Below are positions 31,848 through 39,189 of a stretch of DNA of 47,648 bases, one piece after another. The position numbers and the translations under genes were made by a program. A model generated the notes under the pieces. That model was not told the origin of the DNA and made no database searches. It saw nothing but the letters and a program-made list of their open reading frames with translations. The stretch spans positions 1-47,648 of the forward strand of contig DATBHZ010000126.1 of assembly GCA_036557185.1 (NCBI GenBank). Reading direction: 5' to 3'. This stretch comes from DATBHZ01 sp036557185. GTDB taxonomy: Bacteria; Actinomycetota; Acidimicrobiia; IMCC26256; JAENVU01. Each line of letters opens with the position of its first letter. Within the stretch, counting starts at the first letter, position 1.

Positions 31848-34800
31848 ACCTTCGTCAGCTCGACGTCCAGCCGGGTCCCCTCGATCGTGAGGGTGTGCGC
31901 GCGGCCGGCGTCCGGCTCCGAATCGCTCGACAGCTCCGTGGCGAGCACCTCTCCGGCGATCCAGTCGCGGTGCGCGCGCACCGCGGCTTCGAGCGGGTCC
32001 GACGTCGCGATCTTGACGCGTACCCGGTCCGCGATCGCGAGGCCGGTGGACTTCCTGAGGTCGTTCAGCGCACGCACGAGCTCCCGGGCGTATCCCTCGA
32101 GCCGCAGGTCCTCGTCGATGGTGGTGTCGATCGCGACGGCCACCCCGCCACCCTGGGCCAGCGCGAACTCCTCGTGCGACGCGGCTCGCACCTCGACGTC
32201 TTCCGCGCCGAGCTCGACCGTGGTGCCGTCGACGTCGAGGCGGTAGACGCCCGTCTCGTCGAGCGCCGCCCGTACCGCCGCCCCGTCGCTCTCGCCGAGG
32301 GCCGCCTTGATCCGCGGGACCAGCTTCCCGACCTTGGGTCCGAGCGTCGCGAAGTTCGGTACCACGGAGTAGTCGAGGAGACCTTCGAGGCTGCTCACCG
32401 GCTCGAGCCGCTTGACGTTCAGCTCGTCGGCGACCTCGTCGGCGATCTCCGGCGACAGCGGCTCGCCACCCGGCAGCAGGACGAGCGCGCGGGGGAGCGG
32501 CTGGCGCGTCTTCAGCTCGCTGCCCTTGCGTGCCGAGTGGCCGAGCGACGCCACCTCTCGGGCGCGCTCCATCTCCGCTTCGAGCGCCGAGTCGATCGCC
32601 GAGGTGTCCGCGACGGGCCAGTCGCTCAAGTGGACCGAGTCCTCGGTGCGGGCGAGGTTCTGGTACACGGCGTCTGCCACGAACGGGCACAGAGGGGCCA
32701 GGAGCTGTGCGATCGTCGTGAGGCATTCGTGCAGGACGGCATGGGCCGTGGGGTCGCTCGCCTTCCAGAACCTCGGGCGCGACCTGCGCACGTACCAATT
32801 GGACAGATCGTCGACGAGACGGTCCAACCCGTGCGCGGCGCGGAGCGCGTCGAAGCTCTCGAGCGCTTCGGTGACCTCCCTGGTGGTGGAGTGCAGGCGC
32901 GACAGGATCCAGCGGTCGAGCACATGCGTCGGGTGAGCGGCCGCGAGGCGGGTATCCCGCTGAGCAGCGAACCCGACCGTCAGAGGAGGCTCCCAACCGT
33001 CGATGTTGGCGTACGTGGTGAAGAACGCGTAGATGTTCCAGAGCCGGATCAGGAAGCTGCTCGTCGTCTCGTCGATGCTCTCCACGGACACCCGTTTGGG
33101 CATCCAGGGCGAGCCGCCGGAGACGAAGTTCCAGCGCAGCGCGTCGGCGCCGCGCTCGGCGAGGATCGTCCACGGGTCGAGCACGTTCCCGCGGCTCTTC
33201 GACATCTTCTGAAGCTCGGGATCGAGCACGAGCGCGAGACAGACGACGTTCTTGTACGGAGTGCGCCCGAAGACGAGCGTGTTCACCGCGAGCAGCGAGT
33301 AGAACCAGCCGCGCGTCTGGTCGATCGCCTCGCAGATGAAGTCGGCCGGGAAGCGCGCTTCGAACGTGTCCGCGTGTTCGAAGGGGTAGTGCCACTGAGC
33401 CGAGGGCATCGAGCCGGAGTCGAACCACGCGTCGAGCACGGGCTCGATGCGTATCGCGCGCCCGCTCTCGCACTCGGGGCAGTCGACGACGATGTCGTCG
33501 ACGTACGGACGGTGCAGGTCCAGGTCGGCGAGCGACCGACTGGCGAGCTTCGCGAGCTCGTCGACCGAACCGACGCACGTGTCGTGCCCACACGTGCCGC
33601 AACGCCACACGGGGATCGGTGTGCCCCAGAACCGGTCGCGCGAGAGCGCCCAGTCGACGTTGTTCGCGAGCCAGTCACCGAACCGGCCGTGCTTGATGTG
33701 CTCCGGGTGCCAGCCGATCGTCTCGTTCTCGCGGATCAGGTCGTCCTTGCGCGAGGACGTGGCGGCGAACCACGTGGGCTTGGCCCAGTAGATGAGCGGA
33801 CGGCCGCAACGCCAGCAATGCGGGTACGAGTGCGTGTACGACTCGACGTGGTGCAACGCGCCCGAGGCGCGGAGCAGCTCGATGAGCTTCGGGTCCGCAT
33901 CCTTCGCGAACAAGCCGGCGACATCCGGCGCGGTGTCGTCGAACCGCGCCTGCGCGTTGATCGGGTTGAGCATCGGGAGCGACTCGGCCTCGCCCACCTC
34001 GCGGTCGATCTCACCGAACGCGGGCGCGAGGTGCACGATGCCCGTCCCGTCGTCGACGGTGACGAAGTCCGCGGCGACGACCCGGTTGCCACGCTCCGCG
34101 TCGACGGGGAGCCAGTCGAACGGCCGCTCGTAGTGGAGGCCGACGAGATCGCCGGGATCGACCGTTTCGACGATCCGAGCGCCCTCACCGAGCACCGGCT
34201 CGACGCGCGCGCGTGCCATGACGAGGTCGCGCCCGCCTTGGGGGGACCGGACCCGGACGTAGTCGATGTCGCGGCTGACGGCCGCGCCGACGTTCGAGAC
34301 GAGGGTCCAGGGCGTCGTGGTCCAGACGAGGAGGTCGAAATCGCGGTCGCGTACCGGGAGGCGCACGTACACGGAGTCCTCGGTGAGGTCGCGGTAGGCG
34401 TCCGGCTGACCCAGCTCGTGGCTCGAGAGCGCCGTCCCGCAACGCCCGCAGTAGGGGACCACCTTCGAGCCCTCGTAGATGAGGCCCTGATCCCACATCT
34501 CGTGGAAGATCCACCAGACGCTCTCGATGAACTCGTTGCTCATCGTCCAGTACGCGTCGGACATGTCGAGCCACATGCCGATCCGGCTGGTCAGGGAGGA
34601 CCAGTCCTCGACGTAGCGCTGGACCGACGCGCGGCACCGGCGATTGAACTCCTCGATGCCGAAGTCCTCGATCTCGGGCTTGCCCGAGAACCCGAGCTCC
34701 TTCTCGACCTCCACCTCGACCGGGAGGCCGTGGCAGTCCCAGCCGGCCTTGCGCGGCACGTGCTTGCCCCGCATGGTGTGGAAGCGGGGATAGATGTCCT

Positions 34801-34996
34801 TGAAGAGGCGGGCCCACACGTGGTGGATGCCCGGCCGGCCGTTTGCGGTCGGCGGCCCCTCGTAGAACACCCATTCCGGCGAGCTCTCCCGCCTCCGGAG
34901 GCTCTCGGCGAAGACGTCACGGTCCCGCCACTGCGCCAGGATCTCGGTCTCGAGCGCGGGCAGGTCGAGGCGAGGCTCGACGGGCGAGAACGTCAC
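31844..34996 (-). CDS. ileS: Isoleucyl-tRNA synthetase
   Basis: A 1050-residue class I synthetase charging tRNA-Ile. The HIGH region reads NGRPGIHHVWARLFKD and the KMSKS loop LQKMSKSRGNVLDPW. The editing domain lies between (about 190-400). Zinc-type cysteine pairs occur in PYCGRCGTALSS and HCWRCGRP. GIHH in place of HIGH-like sequences, the length and the extended C-terminal domain point to the eukaryote-like type 2 IleRS. The start GTG at 34996 is set by TAGCCT ending 7 nt upstream and by the conserved N terminus; the open frame runs on 77 codons upstream without protein character. I saw no T-box leader. Confidence 0.96.
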   Translation of the reverse strand: MTFSPVEPRLDLPALETEILAQWRDRDVFAESLRRRESSPEWVFYEGPPTANGRPGIHHVWARLFKDIYPRFHTMRGKHVPRKAGWDCHGLPVEVEVEKELGFSGKPEIEDFGIEEFNRRCRASVQRYVEDWSSLTSRIGMWLDMSDAYWTMSNEFIESVWWIFHEMWDQGLIYEGSKVVPYCGRCGTALSSHELGQPDAYRDLTEDSVYVRLPVRDRDFDLLVWTTTPWTLVSNVGAAVSRDIDYVRVRSPQGGRDLVMARARVEPVLGEGARIVETVDPGDLVGLHYERPFDWLPVDAERGNRVVAADFVTVDDGTGIVHLAPAFGEIDREVGEAESLPMLNPINAQARFDDTAPDVAGLFAKDADPKLIELLRASGALHHVESYTHSYPHCWRCGRPLIYWAKPTWFAATSSRKDDLIRENETIGWHPEHIKHGRFGDWLANNVDWALSRDRFWGTPIPVWRCGTCGHDTCVGSVDELAKLASRSLADLDLHRPYVDDIVVDCPECESGRAIRIEPVLDAWFDSGSMPSAQWHYPFEHADTFEARFPADFICEAIDQTRGWFYSLLAVNTLVFGRTPYKNVVCLALVLDPELQKMSKSRGNVLDPWTILAERGADALRWNFVSGGSPWMPKRVSVESIDETTSSFLIRLWNIYAFFTTYANIDGWEPPLTVGFAAQRDTRLAAAHPTHVLDRWILSRLHSTTREVTEALESFDALRAAHGLDRLVDDLSNWYVRRSRPRFWKASDPTAHAVLHECLTTIAQLLAPLCPFVADAVYQNLARTEDSVHLSDWPVADTSAIDSALEAEMERAREVASLGHSARKGSELKTRQPLPRALVLLPGGEPLSPEIADEVADELNVKRLEPVSSLEGLLDYSVVPNFATLGPKVGKLVPRIKAALGESDGAAVRAALDETGVYRLDVDGTTVELGAEDVEVRAASHEEFALAQGGGVAVAIDTTIDEDLRLEGYARELVRALNDLRKSTGLAIADRVRVKIATSDPLEAAVRAHRDWIAGEVLATELSSDSEPDAGRAHTLTIEGTRLDVELTKV

Positions 34997-35003
34997 GAGC
35001 CGT

Positions 35004-35009
35004 AGGCTA
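35004..35009 (-). promoter_or_regulatory. Candidate -10 for a leaderless ileS message
   Basis: Read on the minus strand, TAGCCT is followed by exactly 7 nt and then GTG, the layout of leaderless actinobacterial transcripts. No ribosome-binding site is visible and no clear -35 was found. Confidence 0.45.
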
Positions 35010-35156
35010 TTGCCCACTGCTTGCCCGCTCTTGCGACTTCGTCGCAGGCCGCTCGGGCCCCGGCTCGGGCGGCGCACGGTACATGCGCCGCGTTTCCTCG
35101 CCTTCGGCCGCGCAGCGTGTAGCGAGTTCGAGGGAATGCGGCGACCGTGTGAATCG

Positions 35157-35185
35157 TTGATGGTCGCCGGTCGCAGGGCTAGCAT
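35157..35185 (+). promoter_or_regulatory. Candidate promoter of the DksA-like gene
   Basis: TTGATG (35157-35162), a 17-nt spacer and TAGCAT (35180-35185). Transcription would begin near 35192, leaving a leader of about 56 nt with AAGGGA 7 nt before the ATG. The rest of the 251-nt ileS/dksA-like gap holds a small hairpin (TGCGAC/GTCGCA, 35032-35046). Confidence 0.55.
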
Positions 35186-35247
35186 CCGCCGTTCTCCCGG
35201 CGCTGCTCCCCTCGCACCGCGCCACAACCCCTACGAAGGGATCCCCG

Positions 35248-36096
35248 ATGGCGACTGCCACCGGCAAGTCCGCCAAGAAGGCGGCGACGCAGTCGGCAGC
35301 CAAGAAGGCAGCGGCCCGCAAGGGGTCGAAGGCGGTCGCGAAGAAGGGCGCGACGGCCAAGGCGAAGGCCGGCAAGGCGTCCGCTCGCAAGAGCGCGGCC
35401 GGGAGCGCGGCCAAGAAGCGCGGCGCCACGACGGCCCGCCAGGCGAAGAAGACCGCCGTGAGCAAGGCCACGAAGAAGCCTGCGGCGAAGAAGGCGGCGC
35501 CCAAGAAGCCTGCGGCGAAGAAGGCTCCCATCAAGGCCAAGGCGGGCAAGAAGGCGCCCGCCATCAAGCGCGCAGGGACGAAGCCCGGCGCGAAGGCTCC
35601 GGCGAAGGCGAAGGCCCCGGCGAAGAAAGCTCCGCCCGCGCCCAAGCCGAAGCCCGAGAAGAAGCTGCCGCCCGGGACCGTCTGCCCGCTCTCGGGCATG
35701 TTCGTCCCGAAGCAGTCGCCCAACATCTCGCCGAAGACGCTCGAGAAGCTCAAGGCGCAGCTGCTCGAGGAGCGCGAGCGGCATCTCCGTCAGGCGGCCG
35801 ACCTTCAGGCGGAGGCAGAGGCGCTCGTCTCCGAGCGTGAGCAGGGCGACACCCAGTTCGACGAGGAGTCGGGGGAGGGCGACACGACGAGCGTCGAGCG
35901 CGAGCGCGATCTCATGCTCTCGGCGACCGCACGTCAGGCCGTCGACGAGATCGACCGCGCGCTCGCACGGATGAAGGACGGCACGTACGGCCTGTGTGTT
36001 CCCGCGGGGAGGCGCATCTCGGTTGCCCGCCTCGAAGCGATCCCGTGGGCGGAGTCCTGTGTTGACTGCAAACAGCGTGTCGAGCGGCGCAGATAG
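35248..36096 (+). CDS. Histone-H1-like tail fused to a TraR/DksA zinc-finger-type domain
   Basis: A 282-residue protein in two parts. Residues 1-135 are almost only Lys, Ala, Pro and Arg (repeats such as KKPAAKKA), like eukaryotic histone H1 tails, and should bind nucleic acid. Residues 160-282 are a DksA/TraR type coiled-coil and finger: LKAQLLEERERHLRQAADLQ, DEIDRALARMKDGTYGLC, then RLEAIPWAESCVDCKQR. The finger lacks the second cysteine (LCVPAG where CxxCG is normal), so zinc binding may be weak. DksA-type proteins act on RNA polymerase; the role of this fusion is inferred. It overlaps lspA. Confidence 0.88.
   Translation: MATATGKSAKKAATQSAAKKAAARKGSKAVAKKGATAKAKAGKASARKSAAGSAAKKRGATTARQAKKTAVSKATKKPAAKKAAPKKPAAKKAPIKAKAGKKAPAIKRAGTKPGAKAPAKAKAPAKKAPPAPKPKPEKKLPPGTVCPLSGMFVPKQSPNISPKTLEKLKAQLLEERERHLRQAADLQAEAEALVSEREQGDTQFDEESGEGDTTSVERERDLMLSATARQAVDEIDRALARMKDGTYGLCVPAGRRISVARLEAIPWAESCVDCKQRVERRR
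35473..35525. repeat. 30-bp-period repeat within the lysine-rich tail
   Basis: A 23-nt sequence at 35473-35495 recurs exactly at 35503-35525, encoding KKPAAKKA twice. It is the cleanest copy in a longer run of degenerate lysine/alanine codons, suggesting growth of the tail by slippage or duplication. Confidence 0.85.
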
Positions 36097-36580
36097 GCGC
36101 ACCCGGGTCGTCCCCGGCTGGCTCGCGCCGGCGATCGTCGGCGCCGTGGTCCTGGTCGACCAGCTGACCAAGGCCTGGGTCGTCGCCAACCTCACCAACG
36201 ACCCGCTCTCGATCATCGGGAACGACGTCGAGCTGAGGGTCGGACGCAACAGCGGGGTGGCGTTCAGCCTCTTCACGAATGCGACCGTCGTGCTCGCGCT
36301 CCTCGCGATCGTGATGTCGGTCATCCTGATACGAGCGGTGCGCCGCGCCACCGACCTGCTGACCGTGGTCGCGCTCTCACTGGTGCTCGGCGGCGCGCTG
36401 GGAAACCTCTGCGACCGCCTGTTCCGCTCGCCCGGCGTGCTGCACGGTGGGGTCGTGGACTTCGTTCGGGTCGGATCGTTCCCGACGTTCAACGTCGCGG
36501 ACTCGGCGATCACGATCGGGGCGCTCCTCCTCGTCTACGCGGTGCTCCGAGGGTCGAGCGCGTCGGCCCACCGTGACTGA
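36077..36580 (+). CDS. lspA: Lipoprotein signal peptidase LspA
   Basis: A 167-residue aspartic membrane protease that removes prolipoprotein signal peptides. Four membrane helices are visible. Catalytic and conserved motifs: VVLVDQLTKAWV, NSGVAFSLF, GGALGNLCDRLF with the first catalytic Asp, and FVRVGSFPTFNVADSAI with the second. GTG at 36077 gives a 20-nt overlap with the upstream gene; GTG at 36059 is also possible. It overlaps the pseudouridine synthase by 8 nt, an arrangement common in bacteria. Confidence 0.95.
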   Translation: MSSGADRRTRVVPGWLAPAIVGAVVLVDQLTKAWVVANLTNDPLSIIGNDVELRVGRNSGVAFSLFTNATVVLALLAIVMSVILIRAVRRATDLLTVVALSLVLGGALGNLCDRLFRSPGVLHGGVVDFVRVGSFPTFNVADSAITIGALLLVYAVLRGSSASAHRD

Positions 36581-37499
36581 GACGCTCGCGGTCCCCGCGA
36601 CCTTGGCGGGGGAACGCGTCGATCGAGCTGTGGCGTTGCTGACCGGCTGGTCGCGCGCCGACGTGCAGGTGCTGATCGAACGATCGCAGGTCCTCGTGGA
36701 CGGAGCCACCGTCGCGAAGAGCCGCCGGCTGGGGGAGGGAGAGCTGGTGGAGCTCCTCGCCGAGCCGGAGCCCGACCTGCCTCCGGGTCCCGAACCGATC
36801 GAGCTGCGCGTGGTCTACGAGGACGAGGACGTGCTGGTCGTCGACAAGCCGGCGGGGCTCGTGGTCCATCCCGGCGCGGGCCACCCTTCGGGAACGCTCG
36901 TCAACGGGCTGCTCGCCCGGTACCCGGAGCTCCGCGAGGTCGGGGACCCGATGCGGCCCGGCCTCGTGCACCGGCTCGACCGCGACACGAGCGGCTTGCT
37001 CGTGGTCGCCCGTTCCGAAGCCGCGTACGGGCAGCTTGTCGACGCGCTGGCGGCGCGCCGCATGGAGCGGCGCTACGTGGCGCTCGTGTGGGGCGTCCCG
37101 GAGGCGCGGCGCGGCGTGGTCGACGCCCCTATCGGGCGCTCGCTGCGATCACCGACGCGCATGGCCGTCCGTTCCGGCGGTCGTGACGCGCGCACCTCGT
37201 ACACCGTCCGGCGCGAGTACCGCGACCCGAGCCTCGCGTTGCTGACCTGTGCGCTCGAGACGGGGCGCACGCACCAGATCCGCGTGCACCTGGCGGCGAT
37301 CAGGCACCCCGTGGTCGGTGATCCCGCGTATGGCGGTGTGCGGCAGGGGCTGGCGGTGACGCGGCCGTTCCTGCACGCGGGAGAGCTGGTCTTCACGCAC
37401 CCGATGACCGGAGCCGAGATGCGCTTCGAGGCCGAGCTGCCACCCGATCTCACGGCTGTTCTCGAGGGCCTCGAGGACCACGAGGTCACGCGCGATTGA
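36573..37499 (+). CDS. RluD-type pseudouridine synthase
   Basis: A 308-residue RluA/RluD family enzyme. An S4-type RNA-binding domain (about 8-60, VDRAVALLTGWSRADVQVLI) precedes the catalytic domain, with HRLDRDTSG (133-141) holding the catalytic Asp136, and GRTHQIRVHLA plus GDPAYGG in the second half. It isomerises uridines in rRNA, probably 23S helix 69, but the target is not proven from sequence. GTG at 36573 overlaps lspA. It ends inside the convergent Rrf2 gene (14-nt overlap at 37486-37499). Confidence 0.94.
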   Translation: MTETLAVPATLAGERVDRAVALLTGWSRADVQVLIERSQVLVDGATVAKSRRLGEGELVELLAEPEPDLPPGPEPIELRVVYEDEDVLVVDKPAGLVVHPGAGHPSGTLVNGLLARYPELREVGDPMRPGLVHRLDRDTSGLLVVARSEAAYGQLVDALAARRMERRYVALVWGVPEARRGVVDAPIGRSLRSPTRMAVRSGGRDARTSYTVRREYRDPSLALLTCALETGRTHQIRVHLAAIRHPVVGDPAYGGVRQGLAVTRPFLHAGELVFTHPMTGAEMRFEAELPPDLTAVLEGLEDHEVTRD

Positions 37500-37920
37500 C
37501 CCCTGAGCGCACGGTCGGATGACCGACCCTTGTGCGCTCGACGAGCTCGGCGAGCGTGTGACCCTCGAGCAGTGAGCTCATCTGGTCCGAGACCCCGACC
37601 CAGACCTCCTGGAGCACGCAATGGCCCTCGCAGTGGTCGTGCTCGGGGAGCAAGGTCGTCAGGGGGCCGTCGACCGCGGCGAGGATCTCGGCGAGCGTGA
37701 TCTCCTCGGGCGGCCGGGCGAGCACGTAGCCACCGCCGACGCCGCGCTTGGAGTGCACGAGCCCGGCACCTTTCACCGCCAGCAGGATCTGCTCGAGATA
37801 GGGCTGCGGGAGGTTGGTGCGCTCCGCGATCTCCTTCACGGATGTCGGCCGCTCGGAGTCGTGCAGCGCGAGCGAGAGCAGCGCACGAGCCGCGTAGTCG
37901 CCGCGGGTCGAGACCTTCAC
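37486..37920 (-). CDS. Rrf2 family transcriptional regulator
   Basis: A 144-residue winged-helix regulator (KVSTRGDYAARALLSLALHD, then NLPQPYLEQILLAVKGAGLVHS and KRGVGGGYVLARP). Members sense iron-sulfur clusters, nitric oxide or redox signals. Only two cysteines lie in the sensing loop (DHCEGHCVLQ), so a three-cysteine IscR-type cluster is unlikely with this set alone. The GTG start at 37920 has GACTAT 6 nt upstream as a possible -10. It is convergent with the pseudouridine synthase and divergent from the next gene; its target is unknown. Confidence 0.9.
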   Translation of the reverse strand: MKVSTRGDYAARALLSLALHDSERPTSVKEIAERTNLPQPYLEQILLAVKGAGLVHSKRGVGGGYVLARPPEEITLAEILAAVDGPLTTLLPEHDHCEGHCVLQEVWVGVSDQMSSLLEGHTLAELVERTRVGHPTVRSGVNRA

Positions 37921-37990
37921 GCGGTCATAGTCCCATATCCGGCGCGGAGAAACGCCGCTGCGCCGGGCCGTACGAGTACCGTGCGTGCCG

Positions 37991-39106
37991 ATGGAGCCCG
38001 TTCGACCGGCCTACGGAGCCCGGTCCCTCGAACGGATCATCCCCGCGATCCTGGGCGGGCCCGACGCCGGTCACGACACCTCGTGGCTGCCCGAAAGTGT
38101 GCGCAGCGCCTCCATCGTCGTCGTGCTCGTGCTCGACGGTCTGGGCTGGTCGGTCGTCGACGGTCGCCGTGCGGAGCTCCCGACCCTCGGCGCCATGGAG
38201 GGCGGACCTGTCACCACGGTCGTCCCGTCCACCACGGCCTCCGCCCTGACCTCGCTCACCACAGGGCTCGCCCCGGCCGAGCACGGGATCGTCGGCTACC
38301 GGATGCGCGTCGACGACGACATCCTCAACGTGCTGCGCTGGCAGACCGGTTCGCGCCGCAAGCCGCCGGACCCCTTCACCGTGCAGCGGCATTCCGCGTT
38401 CCTCGGGCGTGCCGTGCCCGTCGTGACTCGGAGCGAGTTCCGCTCCACCGGCTTCACGGACGCTCACCTGCGCGGCTGTGAGTTCCACGGATGGAGCACG
38501 GTGTCGATGCTCGTGGAGCAGTGCCGGGTCCTCGTGCGCGAGGGGCACCGATTCGTCTACCTCTACTATCCGGGCGTCGACACCGTGGCCCACGAGTACG
38601 GCATCACGCATCCTTTCTTCACGGCGGAGCTCCGCTTCGTCGACGACCTGGCGGCGCGCCTGCTCGACGTGCTGCCGCAGGAGGCGGCGCTCGTGCTGAC
38701 GGCCGATCACGGGCAGGTGGACGTGGCGGACCGGTGGCGCTCGCTCGCGCCGCTCGAGCCGCTGACGCGTGCGTGCGCCGGCGAGGGCCGGTTCCGCTAC
38801 CTCTATGCGGAACGCGGCGCGGCTGCCGAGCTGGCCGAGGCGGCGCGCGACCTGTTCGGTCACGAGGCGTGGGTCCTGACCCGCGAGGCCCTGGTCGACG
38901 AGGGCTGGCTCGGTGCGCGTCCGCCGGGCTCGAACGCGCGCCGACGTATCGGCGACGTGGTGCTCGCGGCTCGCGAGCCCGTGGCATACGTCGACCCGGC
39001 GCTGCCGCGCGAGAGCCACCTGGTGGCGGCCCACGGGTCGCTCACCCCCGACGAGATGCTCGTGCCGCTGGTCGCGGCGCGGGGCGGGGCTACCCGGGAC
39101 CGCTGA
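37991..39106 (+). CDS. Alkaline phosphatase superfamily phosphodiesterase
   Basis: A 371-residue metal-dependent phosphoesterase of the nucleotide pyrophosphatase/phosphodiesterase type. Metal and nucleophile residues: VLVLDGLGWSVVDG, the nucleophile Thr in PSTTASALTSLTTGLAPAEH, PGVDTVAHEYG, and LTADHGQVDV. No signal peptide is obvious, so it is probably cytoplasmic. ATG at 37991 is preceded by TACCGT (37977-37982) 8 nt upstream, a possible leaderless -10; GTG at 37985 is an alternative. The substrate is unknown. It is followed by the DnaA-box-like cluster and dnaE. Confidence 0.88.
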   Translation: MEPVRPAYGARSLERIIPAILGGPDAGHDTSWLPESVRSASIVVVLVLDGLGWSVVDGRRAELPTLGAMEGGPVTTVVPSTTASALTSLTTGLAPAEHGIVGYRMRVDDDILNVLRWQTGSRRKPPDPFTVQRHSAFLGRAVPVVTRSEFRSTGFTDAHLRGCEFHGWSTVSMLVEQCRVLVREGHRFVYLYYPGVDTVAHEYGITHPFFTAELRFVDDLAARLLDVLPQEAALVLTADHGQVDVADRWRSLAPLEPLTRACAGEGRFRYLYAERGAAAELAEAARDLFGHEAWVLTREALVDEGWLGARPPGSNARRRIGDVVLAAREPVAYVDPALPRESHLVAAHGSLTPDEMLVPLVAARGGATRDR

Positions 39107-39130
39107 TCCCCAGGCCTTCAACCCCGGGGC

Positions 39131-39165
39131 CTGTCCACAGGACCTGTGGATGTCCCTGTGGAGAG
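39131..39165 (+). promoter_or_regulatory. Cluster of three DnaA-box-like sites upstream of dnaE
   Basis: CTGTCCACA (39131-39139, plus), ACATCCACA (39145-39153, minus) and CTCTCCACA (39157-39165, minus). The actinobacterial consensus is (T/C)(T/C)(G/A/C)TCCACA; the first and third fit fully and the second has one mismatch. The first two also form a 17-bp palindrome (39134-39150). A TTACA/TGTAA dyad follows (39166-39179). They end 25 nt before the dnaE ATG, over its likely promoter. Confidence 0.5.
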
Positions 39166-39189
39166 TTACACAGCTGTAAGACGCGGCAT

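Noticed and set aside
30951..33608. 885-residue open frame on the minus strand across divIVA and ileS
   Set aside because: It is arginine-rich shadow coding of the real genes in another frame; similar long shadows occur over thrS, dnaE and murG.
31580..35005. 1141-residue plus-strand frame opposite ileS
   Set aside because: It is a codon-shadow of ileS with no recognisable domains.
34997..35247. T-box riboswitch upstream of ileS
   Set aside because: No GGTGG-type T-box sequence or antiterminator is seen on the minus strand, and ileS looks leaderless.
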